A stretch of DNA of 64,000 nucleotides from Ruminococcus sp. Its GTDB lineage: Bacteria; Bacillota; Clostridia; Oscillospirales; Ruminococcaceae. The translations under genes were made by a program, and so were the position numbers. The notes below the pieces were generated by a model. The model saw only the letters and a list, made by a program, of their open reading frames with translations. It searched no databases and was not told the origin of the DNA. The stretch lies in NCBI GenBank assembly GCA_019420505.1, contig JAHZHC010000023.1, positions 1 through 64,000 on the forward strand, read 5' to 3'. Positions 1 to 8,657 of this stretch are shown piece after piece. Numbering within the stretch: the first letter of the stretch is position 1; each line of letters starts with the position of its first letter.

Positions 1-47
1 CCGGGGGTTTTTAGTTTTATTCTAACTTATCTCTATTTTCAAGAGGG

Positions 48-2801
48 TTATTTATTGAGGAAATTATTTTCATCGGCAGACTCTTTATATCTGTCAGCGT
101 ATTGAATAAGAGAAAAAATAAATTGTCTGCCTTCTATACTTTGTTTCAGCTTTTCTAAATCACAGCTGCATACGATAACATGCCCGAAAGACAATGGATA
201 TTCATATAAAAGACCTAATCGATGATTGCGTTCAAAATTGTCTATTGTCTGAATAATTATATTTTTATACTCATAATCATCGTCTAAAATTTCCGAACAG
301 GAATTAGTTACAATTTCCCACCATTGCGGTGTAGAAAATTTTTCACAAGGGAATTGTGAAAACGCAGGATGCTCATTTTGAATCAGCAGTCCCATTGTTC
401 CGATAGGTTCAGGCTTTCCCATACTTTGAGAAATGCTTTTAAACATCGGATAGCACCAGAAATCTGTGCAATAACATCCTTGTATTGATTTATTAACCTG
501 TTGGGGATTGCGGAAAATTAGTATGCGCTTGCCGTGATTTAATGCTTCCTTTGCTTCGGTATTAAGTGTATTGAATATGTAAAAGTCATTAAAATCAGGA
601 AGCTCAAGCCTGGGGTAAACGTAAATTTCATATGAATTTTCGGCGTGAAGGTCCTCTGATTTTAATTTTAGCGTTAATTTCTGAGGCTTTGTACATGAGG
701 GAAGCAGGATGTTGATTTGGCAGATTTGTATGTAATTTTCGCTGTTCAATATGTGTATTTTCTTTTGTCCGCAGAAAATAGTTTTGTCTTGTTCGTCTGA
801 TATTCTCCATGAAAAATCTTTATTTTCCGCTGTATCATCACCGAAATATGTAAGGCAAATATCTGCACAGAAATTTTGGTTTTCTTCATATACAAATGTG
901 TCAAAGCTTGCAGTTAAAACAGCCTCGGAGCAAAATCTACGCCATGTCTTATCCGAAATTATACCCTTGTTATCCATAAACGCATCCAAAATTCCAACAA
1001 GTGCAGTGCCTTGTCCGCTGAAATCCTGTAGATCCAAAAGCTGAAAGCCGGCAATGTTTTTAGACTTAAAAACTGCTTCCAGCTCTTGTTTATAACATTG
1101 TGCGGCAAGCTGTCCGGAACAGTGGAAAAAATCCTCGGACTGATAAAGCATACCTTTTTCAGATAAACGTTCCCGAAAAATTTCAAAATTCTTTGCCTTA
1201 ATCGAACCGGTGTATTTTTTTATTTCCCTAAAATCAGGATAAGTTTCGTATTGCCCGATTTCATGCGTAATAATGGGTGTTTCAGGGTAGAAATTGATGT
1301 CATTATCCTGTGCTGTAACAGTTTTAACTCCCGTACCGAACTGTATTTTGATTTCACCGTCAGCAGAGGCTTCGCAGCATTTATTTTGCACCAGTTTGTC
1401 ATAATTATTGTTTGATGATGGTTTTTGTACTTGAACATGACCTTGCGGAGCGTCGCACATGGCATATGAACCTCTTAAAAGTCTGTTTTCTGATAATCTT
1501 ACCCCCACAAAAAAATCATCATTTTCTAAAACACAGGGACACCATTGAAAGTTATTTGAGCCTTGAGTATAAAGATGACGGTTGTCATAGGTCTTAAATT
1601 TACCCAAAATTTCGTTAAGCTTTTCTTTTGAACCCCAAAGCTCATTACCCAGCGACATCATGCAGAACGAAGGATGATTTCCGTAGGTTTTTAATATCTG
1701 AAAGCCTTCATTAATTAAAAATTTCTGTTCTTCGGAATTATGATTTTCGTCATTTTCATCTGTAATTGTTCCCCAGAATGGCAGTTCAGGCTCCAGATAG
1801 ATTCCTAATCGGTCGGCTGCCTCAAAAGCTGCTTCAGGGGGACAGCATGTATGAAAACGATAGTGATTAATTCCGTATTTTTTTGAAATGCTCATAACCT
1901 TGAGCCATGAGTTTATATCAGTTGGTGCAAATCCTGTTTTTGGGAAAATCATACCATCATGCTTCCCACGTAAAAATATTTTTTTACCGTTAACGGAGAA
2001 CTTATCTCCTTTGGTTTCAAAATTTCTTAGTCCGACTGTGACTTCTGTTTTGTCTTTGCCAATACTGAGAGTTAGCTTATAAAGGTTTGGACTGTATTCG
2101 CTCCAGAGCAGAGCGTTTTCACCCATATTGTATGTCAAGTCTATATAACCGTTACTGTATTCAAAAGCCTCCGGCTGAACATAATGATTAATTTCTGTAT
2201 TATAGCTTTGTGCCGAAACCGTAATTTGTCCATTTAAACTGCCAACCGCATTGGCAGTAATTCTTAATGACTTGCTGTGAATATCAGAAAATATCATAAT
2301 ATCCTTGAGATGATTTTCATAGTATGCTCTGATTTCCATTTTGCCGGTGATTCCGTTCCAGTTTGTCTGGGTATCGGGAGATGTAAGATGACCGCCGGCA
2401 GTTTTATATCCGGTGTTTGATACGCATATATCTAACCTGTGACTGCCATTGGAAGCATACGGAGTGATATCATATATGTGGGGAGCACAAAGGCTTTCAC
2501 AGCGTCCGATTTTATTTCCATCAATATAAAGGTGGGTTATTCGGGTGCGTTCAAGGAAAAGGAAAACCTTGCAGTTTTCCAGACCCTCTAAGCTTATGAC
2601 CTTTGAAAACCATGCGTTCCCCTCAAACAGATAGGTATCAGTCAGAAAACCGGTCTCTCGTTTCGGATTATATTCTCCTTTCCGAGCGTTAGACGTGGTG
2701 TTGGGAAGTGTTATAGTATCATTGGGAACAGGCAAAATTTCATTGCAATATTTATCAAGATATAATCCCCATTCTCCGCTTAGATCTATAACCTTCTTCA
2801 T
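48..2801 (-). CDS. Glycoside hydrolase family 2 protein (beta-galactosidase/beta-glucuronidase-like)
   Basis: Probable cytoplasmic exo-glycosidase that removes a terminal beta-linked sugar. The 917-residue protein has no signal peptide. It reads as an N-terminal jelly-roll sugar-binding domain (about 1-160), an immunoglobulin-like domain (about 165-265), and a TIM barrel starting near 270 with an LRGKHDG segment. The family acid/base motif NE is at N386-E387 (SLGNELWG), and the likely nucleophile is E514 in THEIGQYE. The C-terminal third is less conserved. The start has an upstream AAGGGGAA. It lies 20 bp downstream of the ATPase gene on the same strand, so the two are probably co-transcribed. 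The sugar specificity cannot be read from the sequence; beta-galactosidase, beta-glucuronidase and beta-mannosidase are all possible. Confidence 0.88.
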   Translation of the reverse strand: MKKVIDLSGEWGLYLDKYCNEILPVPNDTITLPNTTSNARKGEYNPKRETGFLTDTYLFEGNAWFSKVISLEGLENCKVFLFLERTRITHLYIDGNKIGRCESLCAPHIYDITPYASNGSHRLDICVSNTGYKTAGGHLTSPDTQTNWNGITGKMEIRAYYENHLKDIMIFSDIHSKSLRITANAVGSLNGQITVSAQSYNTEINHYVQPEAFEYSNGYIDLTYNMGENALLWSEYSPNLYKLTLSIGKDKTEVTVGLRNFETKGDKFSVNGKKIFLRGKHDGMIFPKTGFAPTDINSWLKVMSISKKYGINHYRFHTCCPPEAAFEAADRLGIYLEPELPFWGTITDENDENHNSEEQKFLINEGFQILKTYGNHPSFCMMSLGNELWGSKEKLNEILGKFKTYDNRHLYTQGSNNFQWCPCVLENDDFFVGVRLSENRLLRGSYAMCDAPQGHVQVQKPSSNNNYDKLVQNKCCEASADGEIKIQFGTGVKTVTAQDNDINFYPETPIITHEIGQYETYPDFREIKKYTGSIKAKNFEIFRERLSEKGMLYQSEDFFHCSGQLAAQCYKQELEAVFKSKNIAGFQLLDLQDFSGQGTALVGILDAFMDNKGIISDKTWRRFCSEAVLTASFDTFVYEENQNFCADICLTYFGDDTAENKDFSWRISDEQDKTIFCGQKKIHILNSENYIQICQINILLPSCTKPQKLTLKLKSEDLHAENSYEIYVYPRLELPDFNDFYIFNTLNTEAKEALNHGKRILIFRNPQQVNKSIQGCYCTDFWCYPMFKSISQSMGKPEPIGTMGLLIQNEHPAFSQFPCEKFSTPQWWEIVTNSCSEILDDDYEYKNIIIQTIDNFERNHRLGLLYEYPLSFGHVIVCSCDLEKLKQSIEGRQFIFSLIQYADRYKESADENNFLNK

Positions 2802-2821
2802 TTCTGCTTCCCCTTTGCGCT

Positions 2822-3892
2822 TTATTTTTTTCGTTCTTTTATTTCGTTGAATATAGTTTCGGTAATTTCGTTTATCTTATCAAAGTCCATAGCCTCAATA
2901 TAATATTTTTCAATTTCATCGTGTATTATTTTTGCATTGTCAAGAGTGACGGCAGTTTCTTTACATAGGTTTTCACAGGTCGTTTTATTTAATTTCAGCC
3001 TGATTTTTTTCTGTGCAACAGCTTTTTTATCATAAAATCTTGCAGCATTTATTATTTTACCGTTGTCGGGAGCTATATTTGTCATTGGATTTGAACCGAC
3101 TATTGCGATACCTATTTCAGGTAAAAGAAGATGTTCATAGCTTTCACAGTTAAGCAGCTGACAAGGACAGCAGATAACGTCGATGTTTCTTGAGGACGCT
3201 TCTGAAGCGATAGCTTTTAGTATAAAATCCGAAGCTGCAAAATAATCGTCCTTTAAATAATATATATCAAAATAATCTTCTAAAGTTTCAGTAAAAGTCA
3301 TATATCCGTATCTTGTGAGCGCCGAAAGCTGAAGCAGTTTTGTTTTGCCGGTTCCGTTACCTCTCTTCGGCAGAATTTTTTTCTTAAACCGTCCGATAAA
3401 CGACTCGGTTTTTTTATACAGCATACTGTCAGAGCCTATTTGATATGTGTCTGAAAATATGTTTGACAGTGCAGAAGTAAACCGCTTCGCTCTGTCGAGA
3501 GCTGATTTGTTTGCAATAATGGCATCAACGATTTCATCTTTGTTTTGTATAAGCTTTTTGCTGTCCCAGTGATCTCCGAGATTTATTATTTTTTGATTTA
3601 TTCCCGGAATTATCGGATCGAAGACATGAGGAGCCGTTCCGTCAACAATTGCAACTCCCGACTCGGTAAGAACAACAGCGTCAAGAGAATCGGGATCGGA
3701 CGAACAGTGATATCTGATAACATGTTCATAGTTTTCAAATTCATTTGCAGCTTTTTTCATTAATGATGATTTCCCCGTGCCTGCTCCGCCTTTTAAAATA
3801 TAAGTAAATATGCTTTCATCTTTAATAACATTATCAAAGGTTGTGCGAAATCCTTGTACGGTAGACGATCCTAAGAAATAAGTTTCTGACAT
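2822..3892 (-). CDS. P-loop ATPase, PRK06851-like family
   Basis: Soluble ATP-binding protein of unknown role. A clear Walker A motif, GGAGTGKSS, lies at residues 35-43 of 356, followed by a Rossmann-like beta strand pattern (YEHVIRYHCSSDPDSLDAVV) and DGTAPHVFDP, which recall the conserved clostridial family annotated as PRK06851. A second, half-like segment from about 180 (RYGYMTFTETLEDYF onward) matches the two-domain plan of that family, but I see no second canonical Walker A. Start ATG has AGGAGTGA 9 bases upstream. It precedes the GH2 gene by 20 bp. The family function is not established; a link to sugar metabolism is only positional inference. Confidence 0.75.
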   Translation of the reverse strand: MSETYFLGSSTVQGFRTTFDNVIKDESIFTYILKGGAGTGKSSLMKKAANEFENYEHVIRYHCSSDPDSLDAVVLTESGVAIVDGTAPHVFDPIIPGINQKIINLGDHWDSKKLIQNKDEIVDAIIANKSALDRAKRFTSALSNIFSDTYQIGSDSMLYKKTESFIGRFKKKILPKRGNGTGKTKLLQLSALTRYGYMTFTETLEDYFDIYYLKDDYFAASDFILKAIASEASSRNIDVICCPCQLLNCESYEHLLLPEIGIAIVGSNPMTNIAPDNGKIINAARFYDKKAVAQKKIRLKLNKTTCENLCKETAVTLDNAKIIHDEIEKYYIEAMDFDKINEITETIFNEIKERKK

Positions 3893-3914
3893 AATAAATC
3901 ACTCCTAAATCAAT

Positions 3915-3928
3915 AGGGGAATTCCCCT
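3915..3928. promoter_or_regulatory. 14-bp perfect palindrome in the leader of the ATPase-GH2 operon
   Basis: AGGGGAATTCCCCT is a perfect palindrome about 10 bp upstream of the ribosome site of the ATPase gene. It may be an operator, or in RNA a short hairpin next to the ribosome site. A possible promoter (TTAACA, 16 bp, CATAAT) lies just upstream on the minus strand between about 3940 and 3970. The role is inference. Confidence 0.45.
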
Positions 3929-3964
3929 GTTTGATATATTATTATGCATAATACTTATTATCTG

Positions 3965-4004
3965 TTAAAAAACTCCGCTTGTATGAAGAAATACTAAGCG
4001 GAGT
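3965..4004 (-). terminator. Intrinsic terminator after the M15-like lipoprotein gene
   Basis: On the minus strand ACTCCGCTT pairs with AAGCGGAGT (9 bp, loop about 15) and is followed by six T residues. It begins a few bases after the stop codon at 4010. Confidence 0.85.
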
Positions 4005-4009
4005 AAGTT

Positions 4010-5224
4010 TTATCGTGAAGCATTGTCGGAATTTTCGGTTTTTGAATTGTCAGGTTTTGATGAATCGGATTTTTTTGAAGAATCAGTTTTTGAGGATTTA
4101 TTTTCTGAAGAAACAGTTTTGCTCTCATTATTTAAAGAGGATTCATTATTAGATTCCGATTTGCTGTTATCTGTTTTATTGCCGGTTTTGGAACTGTCTG
4201 ATTTTGAATCGGAAACAGAACTTGCGTCAGTCTTCAGCAAATGAGAATTATCTTCAGTAACAACCCACATGATATAACCGTCCTTGTTGTTGCCGGAGTA
4301 TTCATATGAATATTCTGTGTCATTTTCCTTGAGAGGAATAGGCAGATTAGTAGTCTTTGCATTATCAGCGGCAACGTAATAAAGAGCATAGGTTATCTTT
4401 TCATCGCTCTCAAAAATCAAAGGCTTTTCAAAGCTGTAACCCTTGATATAATCGATATATTCTTCAAGACAAAGCTTGTTTTTTATCATGATTTCAGCGT
4501 TAGGTTTTCCCACATATCTGAAATGATTAGTTTGTGCCTTAACCCCTGTCACTTCGGCCTTATCTTCTGTATATCGCTGAATAATTCCGTATTTGTGGCA
4601 GTTTTCAAGAATCCATTTATATTTTCCCTCACCGGTAAAATCAGGGTAAGAACCTGTATCGGCAGTGTAAGTATTAAGATCAAAAGCATAACCGGTTTCA
4701 TGTTCCTTGCTGACTGCGGTGTTTTTAGTATTGCTTTCATCGGATTTCTCATCATCTGCACTGTAGTAAATTGTATTTACAATTACATTTGAAAGCTTTG
4801 TTCTGCTGTAAAAATCACTCATCATTAAGTTAAGAGCCTTAAGAAGATCTTCTTCTCCCTTAACATCAGTGCTGCTTGCAGACATTATCTGCTCCTCGGA
4901 TTTGTTGAACAGATAGTTATATACTCCGACGAGATTTGCAGGAGTTCCACCCCTGTATTTATTGTTCGAATCAATAAGTGTTAAAACACCTTTTCCTAAA
5001 GCTTCCTCATTTTTTATGCTTATATATCTGAAATTGTTTGTAAGCTGGTTTTTATCTGCCAGGCTTGAGTTTTCATTTTCAGAAACCGAAGATGGTGAAT
5101 CTGTTGTTTTTGAAGATTTGTTATCTGAACAAGCTGTAGCAATTGAGAGAATAATCAGCAGAATTATTGCCATAGCAATCGCTATATTTTTATATTTATA
5201 TCGGCGAACGGTTTTGGTAGCCAC
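4010..5224 (-). CDS. M15B (VanY/DacB-like) D,D-carboxypeptidase-like lipoprotein, catalytic Glu replaced
   Basis: Extracellular membrane-anchored protein with a peptidase M15B domain, a family that trims D-Ala-D-Ala or LD links in peptidoglycan. A hydrophobic segment (about 13-31) ends at Cys32 (IATAC), a plausible lipobox. The zinc site is visible: H175 and D182 in SKEHETGYAFD and H234 in NHFRYVG. In active members the third motif is ExxH (EPWH); here it is Q231-T-N-H234, with codon CAA, so the general base Glu is Gln. The tail (about 331-404) is Ser/Lys/Asn-rich low complexity. Start is GTG with AAAGGAA upstream. It may be a peptidoglycan-binding pseudo-enzyme, or have altered chemistry. 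It is transcribed alone between terminators. Confidence 0.85.
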   Translation of the reverse strand: MATKTVRRYKYKNIAIAMAIILLIILSIATACSDNKSSKTTDSPSSVSENENSSLADKNQLTNNFRYISIKNEEALGKGVLTLIDSNNKYRGGTPANLVGVYNYLFNKSEEQIMSASSTDVKGEEDLLKALNLMMSDFYSRTKLSNVIVNTIYYSADDEKSDESNTKNTAVSKEHETGYAFDLNTYTADTGSYPDFTGEGKYKWILENCHKYGIIQRYTEDKAEVTGVKAQTNHFRYVGKPNAEIMIKNKLCLEEYIDYIKGYSFEKPLIFESDEKITYALYYVAADNAKTTNLPIPLKENDTEYSYEYSGNNKDGYIMWVVTEDNSHLLKTDASSVSDSKSDSSKTGNKTDNSKSESNNESSLNNESKTVSSENKSSKTDSSKKSDSSKPDNSKTENSDNASR

Positions 5225-5260
5225 CGTTTATCATTCCTTTCTTTTTATCTAATTAAATTT

Positions 5261-5289
5261 ATTATAACATATATTTTATCTTATGTGAA
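5261..5289 (-). promoter_or_regulatory. Sigma-A-type promoter of the M15-like lipoprotein gene
   Basis: On the minus strand: TTCACA (5284-5289), 17-bp spacer, TATAAT (5261-5266). A TTGTGCAA core lies further upstream at 5325-5332. Confidence 0.7.
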
Positions 5290-5423
5290 CAGCGGTTTCA
5301 AATTATTTCTCGATATTCGTCCAATTGCACAAATAACAAAGCATTATTTTAAACACTACTTACAAATTTTTTATTGTTTTTCATATCTGATGTAAGAAAA
5401 TGTGTATTGTTTAATCCGGCTTA

Positions 5424-6305
5424 TTAATAAGATGTCATGCTGTTGATAATATCCTTTGCGGAATAAACGGGAATTGCTCCGTCACGAAGTAATCCTGTAT
5501 TACCTTTATAATCATTTGAAAATATGTCATGGGGCGGGAGGACAAAAATATCTTTGCCTTGTGCCAGTGCATGAGAAGCTGTGTTTAGAGTACCGCTTCG
5601 TTCACCGGCTTGTATTACGAGTATTCCGTTAGATAATCCCGAAACTATACGATTTCTAACCTTAAAGTTTTCAGGAGCAGGAGCTGATGAAGGAAAATAT
5701 TCAGATATGACTGCACCGCTTTGAGCAATTTGTTTTTTAAAGCTTCTGCTGTTGCGGGGATAGTCATAGTTGATTCCGCAGCCTAAAACGGCAATTGTCT
5801 GTCCGCCTGAAGCGATTGCAGCCTGATGAGCGGCGGAATCAATTCCCCTGGCAAATCCGCTGATAATAGTTATGCCCTGAGCAGAAAGCAGGGAAGATAA
5901 TCTATTAGCTGCCAATATAGAATAATCGTCAGCATTTCTTGCTCCTATAATTGAAATAGAAGGCTTAATATGTATTTTTGTCAGATCACCGTAACAGAAT
6001 AAAAGGTTAGGAGGATTGTCGATCTCTGAAAGTCTACGTGGAAACCCCTCATCATCAGGGGAGTATATCTTTATGCCGTTTTCAATGCAGCTATTATAAA
6101 GGTATTCAATTTGATCTGATGTTACGTTTTTAAGACTTTGTAATTCATTACGGTTAAGACCCTGTAATGATCCTTCCTGAAAAGCCTCATAGACTGCTTC
6201 CGGGAAAATATATTGGTCTAAGAGCTTGCTGATGCGTGTGCTGACAGGACCTAAGCCTATAGCAAGCCATAAACGGCATAATATGTGTTTTTTCATTCTG
6301 TTCAC
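5424..6305 (-). CDS. dprA: DNA-processing protein DprA (Smf)
   Basis: DprA binds incoming single-stranded DNA and loads RecA during transformation; it is also widespread in bacteria not known to be competent. The Rossmann-like core is clear: IIGARNADDYS, ISGFARGIDSAAHQAA, IAVLGCGINYDYPRN, VRNRIVSGLSNGILVIQAGERSGTLNTA and the closing GNTGLLRDGAIPV. A helical N-terminal region of about 100 residues precedes it. At 293 residues it ends soon after the core and lacks the C-terminal winged-helix domain found in many homologues of about 360 residues. The next minus-strand gene downstream is the M15-like lipoprotein, about 200 bp away with its own promoter, so dprA appears monocistronic. Confidence 0.92.
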   Translation of the reverse strand: MNRMKKHILCRLWLAIGLGPVSTRISKLLDQYIFPEAVYEAFQEGSLQGLNRNELQSLKNVTSDQIEYLYNSCIENGIKIYSPDDEGFPRRLSEIDNPPNLLFCYGDLTKIHIKPSISIIGARNADDYSILAANRLSSLLSAQGITIISGFARGIDSAAHQAAIASGGQTIAVLGCGINYDYPRNSRSFKKQIAQSGAVISEYFPSSAPAPENFKVRNRIVSGLSNGILVIQAGERSGTLNTASHALAQGKDIFVLPPHDIFSNDYKGNTGLLRDGAIPVYSAKDIINSMTSY

Positions 6306-6478
6306 CGCATTTCAAACGTGTTATTGTAATTATATCACAAATTTCAGTTTAAATCAACCTGATTTGGTGTTAATAAATAGAAGAAGTGCAAATTATTTTA
6401 TGTTGTTTTGCACAAAAAAGCATGAAAAAATTTGTTACATATTTACCGTGGTTTTTACGATTTTTTTTATAAAAAGCC

Positions 6479-6507
6479 TTGCAATTCATTATTTTATCTG
6501 CTATAAT
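6479..6507 (+). promoter_or_regulatory. Sigma-A promoter of the anchored surface protein gene
   Basis: TTGCAA (6479-6484), 17-bp spacer, TATAAT (6502-6507). Upstream lie GTGCAAA (6386-6392) and TTTGCAC (6407-6413), an inverted pair 14 bp apart, the second containing the TTGCACAA core. Confidence 0.8.
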
Positions 6508-6566
6508 ATAGAAAGAATTGAAGGACAATTCAAAAAATACATATGAATTAAATGGAGGAGATTGAA

Positions 6567-7436
6567 ATGAAAATTTCAAAAATTTTAGCTGGCGTAGCTG
6601 CAACTGCAATAGCTGCTACAACTTCACTTACAGCATTTGCTGGTTCAGGTATCATTGATAAGGCTGATGGCTGGAAGCTTGACGAATCAGGTAACTTTGC
6701 AACACGTTTGCTTATCGGCGCAGAAGATGAGAATCCAATTTTTACACCAACTGATGCTGAAAAAGTAAAAACTATAACAACAATTAAGGTTACTCTTACC
6801 GGTGATGATTTCGGTAAGGCTGATTGGGGAACAACTGGTTCAATTGTTATTACAGGTAAAAAGACAAACTGGGATCAGCATGACTGGAGCATCGGTGCAG
6901 CAGCTAACAAGGCTGATGGTACTTTAGATGAAAGCAAGAATAAGGACCTTACAATTACAGCTGACGGCAACAAGTACACAATTGCTTATACAAATGCTGA
7001 CGGTGTATACAATAAAGAAGATACATCAAATCCTGAAAGCTACTATGGTGTTGGTATTCAGAACTTTGGATTTGATACAGTTGAGTCACATTGGAGCATA
7101 GTTGGCTTACAGTGCTTGGATGCAAGCGGTAACGTTGTAACTGAAGAAGGCGAAGCTCCTGCAACAGGTAACCCTCAGGGCGGCGGTTCAACAAATACAG
7201 ATTCGAACGCAAATAACAACACAGATTCTAAGGGAACTACAAACAATAACGCAGATTCTAAGGGAACTACAAATAACGGTTCTACAACAAACAACGGATC
7301 TACAACTAATACAAACAACGGTTCCACAACTGCTAACAAGACAGACAGCACAGCTAACACAGGTGCAACAGCAGGTCTTGCTTTGGCAGGAATCGCTCTT
7401 GCAGGTGCAGCATTTGTAGTTTCTAAGAAGAAATAA
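6567..7436 (+). CDS. Secreted, wall-anchored-type surface protein with Thr/Asn-rich linker
   Basis: Probable exported surface protein. Start ATG at 6567 is preferred over the in-frame ATG at 6552 because GGAGGAG (6554-6560) lies at normal distance before it. The 289-residue product has a signal peptide with an AFA cleavage site near residue 25, then a globular beta-rich domain of about 160 residues ending in SHWSIVGLQCLDASGNVV, then a linker of repeated Asn/Thr/Ser/Gly units (about 205-255), and a C-terminal TANTGA motif, a hydrophobic stretch and KKK. That end looks like a non-canonical sortase sorting signal, similar to NPxTG-type signals. The globular domain could be a carbohydrate-binding module; this is inference. 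Single-gene unit with promoter and terminator. Confidence 0.8.
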   Translation: MKISKILAGVAATAIAATTSLTAFAGSGIIDKADGWKLDESGNFATRLLIGAEDENPIFTPTDAEKVKTITTIKVTLTGDDFGKADWGTTGSIVITGKKTNWDQHDWSIGAAANKADGTLDESKNKDLTITADGNKYTIAYTNADGVYNKEDTSNPESYYGVGIQNFGFDTVESHWSIVGLQCLDASGNVVTEEGEAPATGNPQGGGSTNTDSNANNNTDSKGTTNNNADSKGTTNNGSTTNNGSTTNTNNGSTTANKTDSTANTGATAGLALAGIALAGAAFVVSKKK

Positions 7437-7450
7437 TTAATTTCGTTACT

Positions 7451-7483
7451 AAAAGACTTCGCTTTATGCGGAGTCTTTTTTTT
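7451..7483 (+). terminator. Intrinsic terminator after the surface protein gene
   Basis: AAAAGACTTCGC pairs with GCGGAGTCTTTT (one G-T wobble, 5-base loop), followed by a T run. Confidence 0.9.
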
Positions 7484-7558
7484 GACTGCTTTTATATGTG
7501 TTAATTTAATTTGTGAAAAGTAACCAATAATTCTTGTACAAATTGTGCAAATGATATA

Positions 7559-7587
7559 TTGCGAAAATCAATTAGTTGTGATATAAT
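7559..7587 (+). promoter_or_regulatory. Sigma-A promoter of the first paralogous lipoprotein
   Basis: TTGCGA (7559-7564), 17-bp spacer, TATAAT (7582-7587). A TTGTGCAA core (7543-7550) ends 8 bp before the -35. Confidence 0.8.
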
Positions 7588-7645
7588 CATAATGTAAATT
7601 AAAGGTTTCATTTAGGATTGAAACGACAAAACGGAGGTAATATTA

Positions 7646-8491
7646 ATGAAGAAGATTCTTGCAGCTACTTTGGCTCTCGTGATGACAGCAGCAGTTATGG
7701 CTTCATGCGGAAGCGAAGATTCAAGCTCAAAGGCTAATGAGGAGTCAAAAGCTGACGCTTCATCTGCAGCAGCAGAGAGCAAAGCAGAAAGTAAAGCTGA
7801 CGCAGCTTCAGCTACAGGTGATGAAAGCAATTCTACACCAAAGGACGTTTCTGAGATTCCAAGTGCATTGAATAATCAGGAAACAGCGTCATTTAAATTC
7901 ACTAAGGATATGGATCCTGCTGACTTTGTTAAGACAATGAACAATAGTAACTATGAGGACGATGAGTCTCAGGTTAAGCTTTCAATTGAAGAGCTTGAAG
8001 GTATTCCAATGCTCAGAGTTGAAACACTTGATAAGAATGAAGCAGGTGATTATAAGGTTCCTAAGATTCAGATTGATATGTCTAAGCTCTTTAAGGGTCA
8101 GGAATCAGAACTGCCTAAGATTTTCACAATCAAGGCTGATATCATCTATAAAGCAGTAGGCGCTTTCCATGATGAGGAAACAGGCGAAGATAAGATGAAC
8201 CCGGGTAACTTCCTTGGTAAATTTATTACACAGCCTGATGACGGTAAGGGAAGCAACTCATGGAATGAGCTTCAGGAATTCAGCTTTGCTGAATGGGTAA
8301 GCGAATGGGGTTATGCTGAACTTCAGATCCGTCCGGGTATCAAGGAACAGGCTGTATATAAGGATTCAACAAAGGCACAGTATCTCTCAATAATGAAGTG
8401 GTCAATTCCTAACCAGGCTGATTACTATATTGCAAACCTTACATTCCTCGATGAAGAGGGCAACGTTATTCCATGTAACTATGGTAAATAA
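7646..8491 (+). CDS. Lipoprotein of unknown function, paralogue 1
   Basis: Predicted lipoprotein of 281 residues: a short hydrophobic signal ends at the lipobox AVMASC near Cys21, then a Ser/Lys/Glu/Ala-rich linker to about residue 70, then a conserved domain of about 210 residues. Recognisable segments are NNQETASFKFTKDMD, ELPKIFTIKADIIYKAVGAFHDEETGEDKM, SNSWNELQEFSFAEW, WGYAELQIRPGIKEQA and the ending LDEEGNVIPCNYGK. I do not recognise the family. The Trp/Tyr-rich pattern suggests a beta-sandwich ligand-binding module, possibly for carbohydrate; this is inference. Ribosome site CGGAGGTAAT. The neighbouring gene is a clear paralogue. Confidence 0.8.
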   Translation: MKKILAATLALVMTAAVMASCGSEDSSSKANEESKADASSAAAESKAESKADAASATGDESNSTPKDVSEIPSALNNQETASFKFTKDMDPADFVKTMNNSNYEDDESQVKLSIEELEGIPMLRVETLDKNEAGDYKVPKIQIDMSKLFKGQESELPKIFTIKADIIYKAVGAFHDEETGEDKMNPGNFLGKFITQPDDGKGSNSWNELQEFSFAEWVSEWGYAELQIRPGIKEQAVYKDSTKAQYLSIMKWSIPNQADYYIANLTFLDEEGNVIPCNYGK

Positions 8492-8505
8492 TTCATAAGA
8501 TCGAT

Positions 8506-8538
8506 AAAGACTGCGAGCCGTTTGGTTCGCAGTCTTTT
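8506..8538 (+). terminator. Intrinsic terminator after paralogue 1
   Basis: AAAGACTGCGAGCC pairs with GGTTCGCAGTCTTT (14 bp with one wobble, 4-base loop), then TTTG. Confidence 0.85.
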
Positions 8539-8592
8539 GTAATGTTCGGTAAAATATACAAAATAAGCATGTATAAATTGTGCAAAAAAACG

Positions 8593-8621
8593 TTGTCTAT
8601 ATGTTTGATTTATGATATAAT
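8593..8621 (+). promoter_or_regulatory. Sigma-A promoter of the second paralogous lipoprotein
   Basis: TTGTCT (8593-8598), 17-bp spacer, TATAAT (8616-8621), preceded by TTGTGCAA (8578-8585). Confidence 0.8.
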
Positions 8622-8657
8622 CATAATATAAATTCATGTTTAACGGAGGTATTATTA

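Noticed and set aside
1..47. Short region before the GH2 stop codon
   Set aside because: Nothing recognisable; a T-rich stretch without a clear hairpin inside the window.
3340..3380. Possible second Walker A in the ATPase (GNGTGKTK)
   Set aside because: The spacing needed for GxxxxGK[ST] is not met, so no second nucleotide site was claimed.
7195..7365. Direct repeats (GGTTCTACAAC-like and AAGGGAACTACAAA-like) resembling a small array
   Set aside because: They encode the Asn/Thr/Ser/Gly linker of the anchored protein in frame, units vary in length, and there are no spacers, so this is not CRISPR.
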